From NCBI RefSeq assembly GCF_041051975.1, contig NZ_CP163435.1, forward strand, positions 8,163,001 to 8,227,000: a stretch of 64,000 bases of DNA, written 5' to 3'. Each line of letters opens with the position of its first letter. Position 1 is the first letter of the stretch. A program made the translations under genes and the position numbers. The notes under the pieces were generated by a model. It did not search any database, was not told where the DNA came from, and was given only the letters and a program-made list of their open reading frames with translations. The DNA is from Streptomyces sp. R21 (GTDB lineage: Bacteria; Actinomycetota; Actinomycetes; Streptomycetales; Streptomycetaceae). Positions 41,401 through 48,820 of the stretch are shown here, in pieces.

Positions 41401-43416
41401 GATCCGGCCCGTCCACTCGGCCGGCTGTACGCCGCCGCTCTGCAGGAACGTCCAGCGCATCGCGCGGTACCGGCAGGCGTCCATGGCGTTCTGATATAGC
41501 TCCCGGAGCGCCAACTGGGGCTCACCGCCGTACAGTTGCTCGCCCATGAGCAGCTCGCGGACCTCGGTCTGGGCAAGGTGGAAGCGCAGCAACGGGGTCT
41601 CGTACGACGGCTGGTTCCCGATTTGGCCGGGGCGCAGCCCGCGGTCGGTGATGCGGCGGGGTGCGGCCGTCAGCAGGGCGGCTTCGGATTCCGGCAGCTC
41701 GGCGCTCATGTCCACGACCTGCGCGGCGAGTTGGTCCGCCTGGTCCACCACTTCGGTGAGCGCCGCGTGCATGGCCTGGTGGGGACAGGGCGCGTCCAGG
41801 TGCAGGGCGTCGCCGTCCCGCTCCCAGCCGAGGCCGCAGGCCGTGCCGATGACATGCTCGGGCAGGACGGGGTCGGTGACGGCCAGATGCTCGGCCACCG
41901 CTTCCGGGAGGGTCCGGACGTCCACGGCCAGGGCGGCGGCGAGCCGGAGCAGAGCGGCGAGCGGGCGCACCCGCAGCGCCTGATGCCCGGCGGGCAGGAG
42001 CACCTTGCCCCGGGACGCGGACGGCAGTTCGCCCGGCAGCTCTTCGAGGCCGATGCCGGAGGCCAGCGTGCACAGCAGGCCGGACAGCTCGTGCACCCGG
42101 TCCTGCGCCACTCCCAGCGAGGTGATCAGGGCCTCGGCCGGACCCGGTGGCACCGCCTCGTCGTCCGTCTCGAACCGGTCGGCGATCCAGCGGTGCACCA
42201 GCCACATCGTCAGGGCGGCCTCGTCCTGCACCCGGTCGCGGGCCCGGCACTGGGCCGCCTTCCGCGCCACGCGCGCGTGCTGGTCGACGATCTGTTCGTA
42301 GTGCCTGCGATGGGCGTCGGCGCCCGGGCGGCGCTTCGGCGAGTAGGGGTCGATCTCCGCGGCCTGGCTCAGCCGGTCGGCCCAGGCGGCCTCGCGCAGG
42401 AACGGCGCCGCCACGAGCAGTGCGACCTCGACCGCCGACAGAGCGGCCGTCGGGGGAAGCAGCAGGGGCAGCCGGTCCCGCAGCAGCCGCACCGGGAACG
42501 CGTCGTCGGCCCACGGGTCCGGGTGCGGCAGGCGCTCCTGCGCGAGGTGCAGCGTGCGGGCGCAACTCTCGACGAAGTCGGCGAGGGGGTCCTGGAAGGT
42601 GAGGACGCTGCCCCGGTCCTCCGGCTTCACCCGCTCCCACAGCGGGGTCTCGCGGGCCGCCTCCCACCAGGCTTCCAGCAGCGGACGCCCGTCGCAGATC
42701 TCCTTCTCCCTGGTCTCCGCCTCGGCGTTGGTGCCGTAGCGGATGGCGGCGGTCTGCGTGAGGCCGTGCCGCCGGGCGGCCTCCTTCGTCCTCGCGCGCG
42801 CCGCCGTGAACACGTCGTGCACGGTGCGCGCGGGGGCGAGCGGCCCCAGCGCGTCGGCGAGCCCCCGGGTGAAGAAGCTCCCCTCGGAGCTGTGTCCGCA
42901 CTGCTCCCCGGCCGAACAGCCGGTCAGCACGGCGAAGCCGCCCTCGGGCGGTCCGTTGTCGATGCTGTTGCCGAACGCCACGCCGTCGCCGTCCAGGACC
43001 GTACGGCAGGCGTCGACGAGCCAGAGCACCGTGCCCGCCCGGCACTCCTTGAGCAGGGGACTGATGCCCGCGGGCAACAGGGAGTCCACGTACGGCTCCT
43101 GCCAGACACCGTCGCTGGGCGGGGCGGCATCGGCGGGTACGAGGTAGTCGACGCCACCGACGCGGACGCCATGTCCGGTGAAGTACAGCAGAAGGGTGCC
43201 GCCGGGCGGCATGTCGCGGGCCACCTCGTAGATCCGCGGCTTGATCCGGCTGAGGCCGGCGTCGTGCAGGATCTCGACCTCGTAACCGGCCGCGTCCAGC
43301 GCTGTGTTCATCAGCCGGAGATCCGCCTCGACGACCTCGTCGAGCGGTTCCAGCAGGCCCACCGTCGCGGGTGCGTGCCCGACTCCGATCAGCAGGGCCT
43401 TGCGCGCCCGTTCCAT
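38425..43416 (-). CDS. Giant caspase-Hsp90-like ATPase-wHTH array protein (A)
   Basis: A 1663-residue paralogue of protein B with the same order of domains. The caspase-like domain has His82 in YFTGHGVRVGGVDYLVP and Cys137 in LWLVDACRT. A helical middle follows, then the GHKL/Hsp90-like ATPase with Glu639/Asn643 in RELYQNAMDACRYRA, DNGVGM (689-694) and SRFGIGVFSYFMLADEM (736-752), and a C-terminal series of wHTH-like units (e.g. LDLVSIAGRLGEPITDTVRRI, VLFNAAASLNEPLHEMWTLA). All catalytic and nucleotide-binding residues appear intact. ATG 43416 has GGGAGGGG 4 nt upstream, and the longer open frame to 43638 shows no homology to B. First gene of the operon; the promoter must lie in the 76-nt gap behind it or further upstream. 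Confidence 0.85.
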   Translation of the reverse strand: MERARKALLIGVGHAPATVGLLEPLDEVVEADLRLMNTALDAAGYEVEILHDAGLSRIKPRIYEVARDMPPGGTLLLYFTGHGVRVGGVDYLVPADAAPPSDGVWQEPYVDSLLPAGISPLLKECRAGTVLWLVDACRTVLDGDGVAFGNSIDNGPPEGGFAVLTGCSAGEQCGHSSEGSFFTRGLADALGPLAPARTVHDVFTAARARTKEAARRHGLTQTAAIRYGTNAEAETREKEICDGRPLLEAWWEAARETPLWERVKPEDRGSVLTFQDPLADFVESCARTLHLAQERLPHPDPWADDAFPVRLLRDRLPLLLPPTAALSAVEVALLVAAPFLREAAWADRLSQAAEIDPYSPKRRPGADAHRRHYEQIVDQHARVARKAAQCRARDRVQDEAALTMWLVHRWIADRFETDDEAVPPGPAEALITSLGVAQDRVHELSGLLCTLASGIGLEELPGELPSASRGKVLLPAGHQALRVRPLAALLRLAAALAVDVRTLPEAVAEHLAVTDPVLPEHVIGTACGLGWERDGDALHLDAPCPHQAMHAALTEVVDQADQLAAQVVDMSAELPESEAALLTAAPRRITDRGLRPGQIGNQPSYETPLLRFHLAQTEVRELLMGEQLYGGEPQLALRELYQNAMDACRYRAMRWTFLQSGGVQPAEWTGRITFTQGEDERGPYVECRDNGVGMSAEQLKHTFTRAGSRFERSKSFRKEQSRWLRHDPSLRLYPNSRFGIGVFSYFMLADEMTIVTRQVSPEGGLADHALRVDIPSSGSLFRIQRLGGAEDGLAEGGTRVRLYLRDGAAATGLSCVKVLRELVRVSEFRLEAQDGTGYAHDWAPGVLQAPPGAGMGTSLEAVPGVLWWVTGEGAILCDGIVTDKEPFGCVLNLTGPHAGTLSVSRKELQEFDQQWADEQWRQGAKALVDWPALSMNWLWQLDARNHDVARVLDQEWRGKGVEVQGRNGGRASLDVVGWFHLDADMNDSERGLTSETRKFRPWRNAAHGIPAAVGVAAAPLSLSGHPVPAPGDADLASREVRSWHQVVSHAAEQGMTVAEVLLRRRRLRIVHPFNAPPPTAGEDLDWVPDSLDRELADAMNGKAKSGRLVVRVFDEDAVDDCAGLVLASVQLAVPLGVLARRLARLAPLHSLAVPTPPAYHENYVCTEEDVDGLFSETPDARSRSRKLRRVDGAGQVREICARTGEPLPEVLRRLSDFGWLGWRVPSPDEILAWIELDGDIFDVLGHFTSDLPDGRRLLHWAATIEFADIAQVDLETAERELRAAAATLGLVHEPRYTNGVLDGRHIPSYDATLLLRQLATIGVHLEDGIDLEPLAMVSSPTSEVDLVPALADLQAAGVPLPDGIAVITSWGELPLRSRYVLSGKDAFLEEEDYAATGITSAVLFNAAASLNEPLHEMWTLAAHEANRFGLAAPPLPPAIADYRPSQHVCLALTSHPRDPYGNPGTPVWRRLTPEQLVKLAHRQHADAATVYEEFRRLRAIGALVPELPQDAVDTLGEHIPDERDVIALSAEHRVSDTDIPPTPLDLVSIAGRLGEPITDTVRRITPYLPFWSDDAELPPVPDAIAHWQDLALLTRHFDGQLPAVSGRVTLHHIECAARAVGETEKWVRDRLHLYAAMFELDVEGPAVDAEEDDKADTESTSDD

Positions 43417-43492
43417 GTCCCCTCCCACCAGCAGGGAAACATGATGGCATCGTGCACCGACAACGCGTCGCCGAACGCGGGCAGTTACCCGG

Positions 43493-44194
43493 TCAGTACG
43501 CGGTGATCGCTGTCGCGCCGTCCACCGTCCCGATCGCGATGTGCGGCTCGCGCGCCGGGTCGGCCCACTCCAGGATCCGGCGCATCGCGCCCCGCGGCAC
43601 GGAGACGCAACCGGCCGTCGCGCCACGCCCGTTGACATGCAGGAAGATCCCGGCGCCCCGGCCGTGCACCGGCCGCTCGTAGTTGAAGCCGATGACGAAG
43701 GCGTACGCGTACTGCGTGGCGTACGCGATCAGGTGCTCGGACTCGGTGGCGCGGCAGTCGGCGGGGCGGGGCTCGGTCCAGCGGTTGTATGAGCGGGAGT
43801 TGTTGTCCTGGCACCACCAGGATTCCTGCCGCACCCGACGGTAGGGGGCCGCGGTGCCGTAGGGCGCGGCCTTGATGCCGAAGGCGAACGGCAGGTCGTA
43901 CAGGCCCGTCGGAGTCGTGTTCGTGCCCTGTTTGCGCGAGCCGCCCTCGGTGAGCCCCTTGGCGCCGAAGCGTGCCACAGCGGAACCCGTCCTCATCCAG
44001 TGCCCGTCGCGCAGGTCCCACCAGGTGACCGTGCCCGACGTGGCGTCCGTGCGCGGCGCCTGAGCGGTGATCAGCTGGGTGCCGCCGCCGGTGTCCGCCA
44101 TCCTTTCCGGCAGCGGCGGGTGCCGGTCGCCGGGCGCGGCACCGAGCACGAGGAGGGAGGCGGACGCGAGGGCGACGACGACACCGGGGCGCAT
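43493..44194 (-). CDS. Secreted L,D-transpeptidase (YkuD) family protein
   Basis: A 233-residue exported protein with signal peptide RPGVVVALASASLLVLGAAPG and a YkuD-type catalytic domain. The active site is FLHVNGRGATAGCVSVP, where His and the nucleophilic Cys are kept and the intervening region is the Streptomyces variant. L,D-transpeptidases make 3-3 peptidoglycan cross-links. The GATAGC subgroup is usually annotated as L,D-transpeptidase catalytic-domain protein without proof. Its start follows the PPOX stop by 3 nt, so the two are co-transcribed. The caspase operon begins 76 nt after its stop on the same strand, so read-through is possible. Confidence 0.85.
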   Translation of the reverse strand: MRPGVVVALASASLLVLGAAPGDRHPPLPERMADTGGGTQLITAQAPRTDATSGTVTWWDLRDGHWMRTGSAVARFGAKGLTEGGSRKQGTNTTPTGLYDLPFAFGIKAAPYGTAAPYRRVRQESWWCQDNNSRSYNRWTEPRPADCRATESEHLIAYATQYAYAFVIGFNYERPVHGRGAGIFLHVNGRGATAGCVSVPRGAMRRILEWADPAREPHIAIGTVDGATAITAY

Positions 44195-44197
44195 GGC

Positions 44198-44785
44198 TCA
44201 GACGGTACTGGGGGGCAGCGGCAACGGCAGCCCGGGCAGTCCGTCCATGCTCGTCGCGATGTACTCCTTCTTGGTGAAGTACTCGCTCAGCGAGGCGTCG
44301 TCCTCGCGCGCGAAGCGCCTGGCGTGCAGGTCGCGGTCCTCGTCGTACGTCATGAAGGGCACCGCGTAGCCGCAGGAGTCGCGGACCGTCTCGGCCGTCA
44401 CGACGATGATCGCCCGCAGGCCGTGCAGGCTCGGGTCGATGTCCGGGAAACGGCCCAGCAGTTCCTTGAACCGGGGGTCGTCGCGCAGGACCGCCTCGCC
44501 GCGACCGTGCACCCGGACGATGTTGGGCGGGCCCTGGAAGGCGCACCACATGAGGGTGATCCGGCCGTTCTCCCGCAGGTGCGCGATCGTCTCCGCGGTG
44601 GACCCGGCGAAGTCCAGATAGGCCACGGTGAGCTCGTCGAGGATGACGAAGGAACCCTTGAGGCCCTTGGGGGAGAGGTTGACCGTGCCGTCGCCGGACA
44701 GAGGGGCGGTCGCGGTGAAGAAGAGGGGCTGCGCCTCGATGAACGTACGCAGGCGGCCGTCTATGCGCTCATAAGTCTTTCCCAT
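44198..44785 (-). CDS. Pyridoxamine 5'-phosphate oxidase-family (split-barrel flavin) protein
   Basis: A 195-residue PPOX-like flavin or F420 binding split barrel. Characteristic stretches are FFTATAPLSGDGTVNLSPKG, LTVAYLDFAGSTAETIAHLRENGRITLMWCAF and PPNIVRVHGRGEAV. The C-terminal MTYDEDRDLHARRFARED is typical of the actinobacterial subgroup. It probably carries out an FMN- or F420-dependent reduction of an unknown substrate. ATG 44785. First gene of a two-gene unit with the L,D-transpeptidase gene. Confidence 0.88.
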   Translation of the reverse strand: MGKTYERIDGRLRTFIEAQPLFFTATAPLSGDGTVNLSPKGLKGSFVILDELTVAYLDFAGSTAETIAHLRENGRITLMWCAFQGPPNIVRVHGRGEAVLRDDPRFKELLGRFPDIDPSLHGLRAIIVVTAETVRDSCGYAVPFMTYDEDRDLHARRFAREDDASLSEYFTKKEYIATSMDGLPGLPLPLPPSTV

Positions 44786-44834
44786 GACTAACGATTATTG
44801 GCGAAAATCCTTCGCTTGTCTAATGAACTGGGGT

Positions 44835-44874
44835 TCCGTGGCCGCCCGGACGGGGCGTCGGCCGGACGGCCACG
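44835..44874 (-). terminator. Terminator after the secreted repeat-protein gene
   Basis: CCGTGGCCGCCCGG (44835-44848) pairs with CCGGACGGCCACGG (44861-44874) with one mismatch and a 12-nt loop, 9 nt past the stop of the minus-strand gene ending at 44883. Confidence 0.7.
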
Positions 44875-44882
44875 GAGGTCCG

Positions 44883-45743
44883 TCACTTGTTCAGCGTGCA
44901 GGTGGCGAGGGAGTTCAGCCCCTGCGGCTTGGCCGCGGTGCGGCCGATCGAGATCGCGATGCGGTCGATCGTCGAGACGCGCTTGTCCTTCAGGGGGCCG
45001 AGAATCGCGTTCTGGACGAAGTTGGGCCCGCCCTGGCCGACGGTGTTGACCAGCCGCGTGTTGGCCTCCGTGATCTGCGTGTTCAGCAGGGCCAGGTTGC
45101 GGTCGACCTCGGCCTTCGCGGAGGCGGGCACCGCCGGGAGCTGCGAGGCGACGTCGGGGCAGGAGATGGTGCCGACCGCGGCCGCGCCACCCGCGTTACC
45201 CGCAGCCGCACCACCCGCGTTGCCCGCGGCCCCGCCCGCCTGCTTGGTCGCGTTCGGCGCCGGGGTGGCCGCGCCCCCGCCGGTCGCCGTACCGCCACCC
45301 GTGTTCAGCTTGCAGGGCGCCAGGGCGTCGAGCCCCTGCGGCTTGGCCGCGGTGCGGCCGATGGCGGTCGCGATGCGGTTGACGGTGGCGACGCGCTTGT
45401 CCTTGAGGGGACCGAGGATGGCGTTCTGGACGAAGTTCGGTCCGCCCTGGCCGACCGTGTCGACGAGCCGCTTGTTGGCCTCCGCGATCTGTGTGTTCAG
45501 CAGCGCCAGGTTGCGGTCGACCTCGGCCTTCGCCGAGGCCGGGATCGCAGGGAGGCTCGGCGCGACGGCGGGGCAGCTCACCGTGCCGGGCGCCGCCTTG
45601 GTCGTGGCGTTGTTGCTGTTGCCCTTGCCGGTCTCCCCGGCCAGGGCGGAACCGGCGATCACCGCTCCGGACAGCACCACCGCGGCGGCGCCGCCGATCA
45701 TGACGACGCGGCGCTTGTTGTACTTCGGAAGAGCCCTGGACAT
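44883..45743 (-). CDS. Secreted protein of two Cys-bounded repeats
   Basis: A 286-residue exported protein of unknown function. The signal peptide (VVMIGGAAAVVLSGAVIAGSALA) is cleaved around residue 36. Two repeats of about 92 residues follow, each starting SCPxVAxxLPAxPASAK and ending about 90 residues later with a Cys (APCKLN or ATCTLN), so each probably has one internal disulfide. Between them is a Gly/Ala/Asn-rich linker (GGAAGNAGGAAAGNAGG). The repeat bodies (EVDRNLALLNTQI, GQGGPNFVQNAILGPLKDK) are predicted helical. ATG 45743 has TGAGG 8 nt upstream. It is divergent from argG. It looks like a cell-surface or structural protein, but nothing in it points to a reaction. Confidence 0.8.
   Translation of the reverse strand: MSRALPKYNKRRVVMIGGAAAVVLSGAVIAGSALAGETGKGNSNNATTKAAPGTVSCPAVAPSLPAIPASAKAEVDRNLALLNTQIAEANKRLVDTVGQGGPNFVQNAILGPLKDKRVATVNRIATAIGRTAAKPQGLDALAPCKLNTGGGTATGGGAATPAPNATKQAGGAAGNAGGAAAGNAGGAAAVGTISCPDVASQLPAVPASAKAEVDRNLALLNTQITEANTRLVNTVGQGGPNFVQNAILGPLKDKRVSTIDRIAISIGRTAAKPQGLNSLATCTLNK
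44889..45581 (-). repeat. Intragenic duplication of about 280 bp in the secreted-protein gene
   Basis: 44889-45168 and 45303-45581 encode near-identical protein repeats and are closely similar as DNA too. The segment between is the Gly/Ala-rich linker. Direct repeats of this length can expand or collapse by recombination. Confidence 0.75.
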
Positions 45744-45897
45744 GCGGAAGCCTCACTTGGGTCAGGGGTGGGTGTACAAACGCGGCGCCTGCGTTCGGTA
45801 GGAAGTACGGGAAAGCGGTTTCGCGCGTTCAACGGGTTCCGAAAATCCCTCCAGGCGTCTTCTCAAGCCTTGGGGAAGCCCTCGGCATCCCTCACGA

Positions 45898-45945
45898 TTG
45901 ACGAATCATGCAGAGTTCTGCATACTCATGCATGTCAGTGAATGC
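45898..45945 (+). promoter_or_regulatory. argG promoter overlapped by ARG boxes
   Basis: TTGACG (45898-45903), 17 nt, then CATACT (45921-45926). The segment ATCATGCAGAGTTCTGCATA and the following TCATGCATGTCAGTG look like two ARG boxes covering the -10 and the start site. ArgR (24.3 kb) should repress here. Apart from this the 220-nt gap after the repeat-protein gene has no recognisable element. Confidence 0.75.
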
Positions 45946-45963
45946 AGTGTTGAGGAGAAACCC

Positions 45964-47166
45964 GTGACCGAGCGCGTCGTACTCGCCTATTCGGGCGGTC
46001 TGGACACCTCCGTCGCCATCGGCTGGATCGCCGAGGAGACGGGCGCCGAGGTCATCGCTGTCGCGGTCGACGTCGGCCAGGGCGGCGAGGACCTGGACGT
46101 CATCCGCAAGCGCGCCCTCGCCTGCGGAGCGGTCGAGGCCGAAGTGGCCGACGCCAAGGACGAGTTCGCCGACGAGTACTGCCTCCCGGCGATCAAGGCC
46201 AACGCCCTCTACATGGACCGCTACCCGCTGGTCTCCGCCCTCTCCCGCCCGACGATCGTCAAGCACCTCGTCGCCGCCGCCCAGAAGCACGGCGCCACCA
46301 CGGTCGCCCACGGCTGCACCGGCAAGGGCAACGACCAGGTCCGCTTCGAGGCCGGCATCGTCGCCCTCGCCCCCGGCCTCCAGTGCATCGCCCCGGTCCG
46401 CGACTACGCGATGACCCGCGACAAGGCGATCGCTTTCTGCGAGGAGAAGAACCTCCCGATCGCGACCTCCAAGAAGTCCCCGTACTCCATCGACCAGAAC
46501 GTCTTCGGGCGCGCCGTCGAGACGGGGTTCCTGGAGGACATCTGGAACGCTCCGATCGAGGACATCTACGAGTACACCTCCAACCCGGCCGAGCCCCGCG
46601 AGGCCGACGAGGTGGTCATCTCCTTCAAGCAGGGTGTCCCGGTGGCCATCGACGGCAGGCCCGTCACAGTCCTCCAGGCGATCCAGCAGCTGAACGAGCG
46701 CGCGGGCGCCCAGGGAATCGGCCGGATCGACATGGTCGAGGACCGCCTCGTCGGCATCAAGTCCCGTGAGGTGTACGAGGCCCCGGGCGCGATCGCGCTG
46801 ATCACGGCCCACCAGGAGCTGGAGAACGTCACCGTCGAGCGTGAACTCGCCCGATACAAGCGGCAGGTCGAGCAGCGCTGGGGCGAACTGGTCTACGACG
46901 GCCAGTGGTTCTCCCCGCTCAAGCGTGCCCTGGACGGCTTCATCGACGAGGCCAACCAGCACGTCAACGGTGACATCCGGATGACCCTGCACGGTGGTCG
47001 CGCCGTGGTCACCGGCCGCCGCTCCGACACCTCGCTCTACGACTTCAACCTCGCCACCTACGACACGGGCGACAGCTTCGACCAGGCAGCGGCCAAGGGA
47101 TTCATCGATATCTACAGCCTGTCGTCGAAGATCGCGGCGCGGCGCGACCTTGCAGGCGGAGCCTGA
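45964..47166 (+). CDS. argG: Argininosuccinate synthase
   Basis: Joins citrulline and aspartate with ATP, the penultimate step of arginine synthesis. 400 residues with the PP-loop VVLAYSGGLDTSVAIGW, the citrulline/aspartate region TVAHGCTGKGNDQVRFE, and SPYSIDQNVFGRA. GTG 45964 (GAGGAG 6 nt upstream) is preferred. An in-frame ATG lies within the regulatory region and would give a 22-residue extension foreign to the family. It forms a likely two-gene unit with argH, with a hairpin between. Confidence 0.97.
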   Translation: MTERVVLAYSGGLDTSVAIGWIAEETGAEVIAVAVDVGQGGEDLDVIRKRALACGAVEAEVADAKDEFADEYCLPAIKANALYMDRYPLVSALSRPTIVKHLVAAAQKHGATTVAHGCTGKGNDQVRFEAGIVALAPGLQCIAPVRDYAMTRDKAIAFCEEKNLPIATSKKSPYSIDQNVFGRAVETGFLEDIWNAPIEDIYEYTSNPAEPREADEVVISFKQGVPVAIDGRPVTVLQAIQQLNERAGAQGIGRIDMVEDRLVGIKSREVYEAPGAIALITAHQELENVTVERELARYKRQVEQRWGELVYDGQWFSPLKRALDGFIDEANQHVNGDIRMTLHGGRAVVTGRRSDTSLYDFNLATYDTGDSFDQAAAKGFIDIYSLSSKIAARRDLAGGA

Positions 47167-47203
47167 CGACGACCGGCGCAGGCCGCGTCCGTACTAGCCT
47201 GAC

Positions 47204-47236
47204 GTCCGCCTCCTCGCTCCCGGTGGGGAGGCGGAC
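47204..47236 (+). terminator. Hairpin between argG and argH
   Basis: GTCCGCCTCC (47204-47213), a 13-nt loop and GGAGGCGGAC (47227-47236) form a perfect 10-bp stem 30 nt before the argH start. It could terminate argG transcription partially or protect the mRNA end, setting different argG/argH levels. Confidence 0.55.
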
Positions 47237-47266
47237 GCACCACAACAGCCTTGAGGAGCACAGCAA

Positions 47267-48697
47267 GTGAGCAGCAACAGCGGTGACGTACGGCTCTGGG
47301 GCGGCCGCTTCGCCGACGGTCCCGCCGAGGCCCTGGCCAAGCTGTCCGCGTCCGTCCACTTCGACTGGCGGCTCGCGCCGTACGACATCGCCGGATCGCG
47401 TGCCCACGCGCGCGTGCTGCACAAGGCGAACCTCCTCACGGACGACGAGCTCTCCCGCATGCAGGAGGGCCTCGACCGGCTCGAAGCGGACGTCGCCGAC
47501 GGCACCCTCGTGGGCACCATCGCCGACGAGGACGTGCACACCGCTCTGGAGCGCGGCCTGTTGGAGCGCGTCGGCGCCGACCTCGGCGGCAAGCTCCGCG
47601 CCGGACGGTCCCGGAACGACCAGGTCGCGACGCTCTTCCGGATGTACCTGCGCGACCACGCCCGGATCATCGGTGGCCTGATCGCCGACCTCCAGGACGC
47701 GCTGGTGGGCCTCGCCGAGGCGCACCCGGACGTCGCGATGCCCGGCCGCACGCACCTCCAGCACGCCCAGCCGGTGCTGTTCGCCCACCATGTCCTCGCC
47801 CACGTGCAGCCGTTGTCCCGGGACGCCGAGCGGCTGCGCCAGTGGGACGAGCGCACGGCCGTGTCGCCGTACGGCTCGGGCGCCCTGGCCGGTTCCTCCC
47901 TCGGCCTCGACCCCGAGTCGGTCGCCAAGGACCTCGGCTTCGAGCACGGCAGCGTGGCGAACTCCATCGACGGCACGGCCTCCCGTGACTTCGTCGCCGA
48001 GTTCGCCTTCATCACCGCGATGATCGGCGTGAACCTCTCCCGGATCGCCGAGGAGATCATCATCTGGAACACGAAGGAGTTCTCCTTCGTCACCCTGCAC
48101 GACGCCTTCTCCACCGGCTCGTCGATCATGCCGCAGAAGAAGAACCCGGACATCGCCGAGCTGGCGCGCGGCAAGTCCGGCCGCCTGATCGGCAACCTGA
48201 CCGGCCTGATGGCCACGCTCAAGGCCCTCCCGCTCGCGTACAACCGCGACCTCCAGGAGGACAAGGAGCCGGTCTTCGACTCCTGCGACCAGCTCGAGGT
48301 CCTGCTCCCCGCCTTCACCGGCATGATGGCGACCCTCACCGTCAACCGGGAGCGCATGGAGGAGCTGGCCCCGGCCGGTTTCTCGCTCGCCACCGACATC
48401 GCCGAGTGGCTGGTCAAGCAGGGCGTGCCGTTCCGTGTCGCGCACGAGGTCGCGGGCGAGTGCGTGAAGGTCGCCGAGGCCGACGGCATCGAGCTGGACG
48501 GGCTCACGGACGAGCAGTTCGCGAAGATCTCCGCGCATCTGACGCCCGAGGTGCGGTCCGTGCTCAACGTGCCGGGCGCTCTCGCCTCGCGGAGCGGCCG
48601 CGGCGGTACGGCGCCCAGCGCGGTCGCCGTGCAGCTCGCCGAGGTGAAGACGGACCTCGCGACCCAGCACGCCTGGGCCACCGCCAAGAACAAGTAG
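47267..48697 (+). CDS. argH: Argininosuccinate lyase
   Basis: Cleaves argininosuccinate to arginine and fumarate. 476 residues of the fumarase/aspartase superfamily: RLWGGRFADGPAEAL at the start, DEDVHTALE, AGRSRNDQVAT, GRTHLQHAQP, and the signature loop STGSSIMPQKKNPDIAEL with the catalytic Ser. GTG 47267 has GAGGAG about 8 nt upstream. The last seven codons plus stop are duplicated once, in frame, just downstream. Confidence 0.98.
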   Translation: MSSNSGDVRLWGGRFADGPAEALAKLSASVHFDWRLAPYDIAGSRAHARVLHKANLLTDDELSRMQEGLDRLEADVADGTLVGTIADEDVHTALERGLLERVGADLGGKLRAGRSRNDQVATLFRMYLRDHARIIGGLIADLQDALVGLAEAHPDVAMPGRTHLQHAQPVLFAHHVLAHVQPLSRDAERLRQWDERTAVSPYGSGALAGSSLGLDPESVAKDLGFEHGSVANSIDGTASRDFVAEFAFITAMIGVNLSRIAEEIIIWNTKEFSFVTLHDAFSTGSSIMPQKKNPDIAELARGKSGRLIGNLTGLMATLKALPLAYNRDLQEDKEPVFDSCDQLEVLLPAFTGMMATLTVNRERMEELAPAGFSLATDIAEWLVKQGVPFRVAHEVAGECVKVAEADGIELDGLTDEQFAKISAHLTPEVRSVLNVPGALASRSGRGGTAPSAVAVQLAEVKTDLATQHAWATAKNK

Positions 48698-48756
48698 CGG
48701 GTTGCGAAGAAGAAGTAGCAGGTAGGCAAGAAGGAGCAGCCGGTCGGGAATCAGAG

Positions 48757-48820
48757 GGGCATCGCGGGTTACGTTGGTCGGGAGCCGCAAGGAGCCGACC
48801 GAACGGAGCCCGCGATGCCC
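48757..48820 (+). promoter_or_regulatory. Large inverted repeat covering the aldo/keto reductase start
   Basis: GGGCATCGCGGG (48757-48768) is perfectly complementary to CCCGCGATGCCC (48809-48820), which contains the ATG at 48815. The pairing continues inward (CGTTGGTCGG at 48772-48781 against CCGACCGAACG at 48795-48805, one bulge), giving about 22 pairs and a 13-nt loop. A transcript containing both arms would bury the ribosome site and start codon. It may instead terminate argH or act as an operator. Confidence 0.65.

Noticed and set aside
43417..43638. N-terminal extension of giant protein A
   Set aside because: Arg/Ser-rich shadow sequence overlapping the L,D-transpeptidase gene; paralogue B has no counterpart and ATG 43416 has a strong SD.
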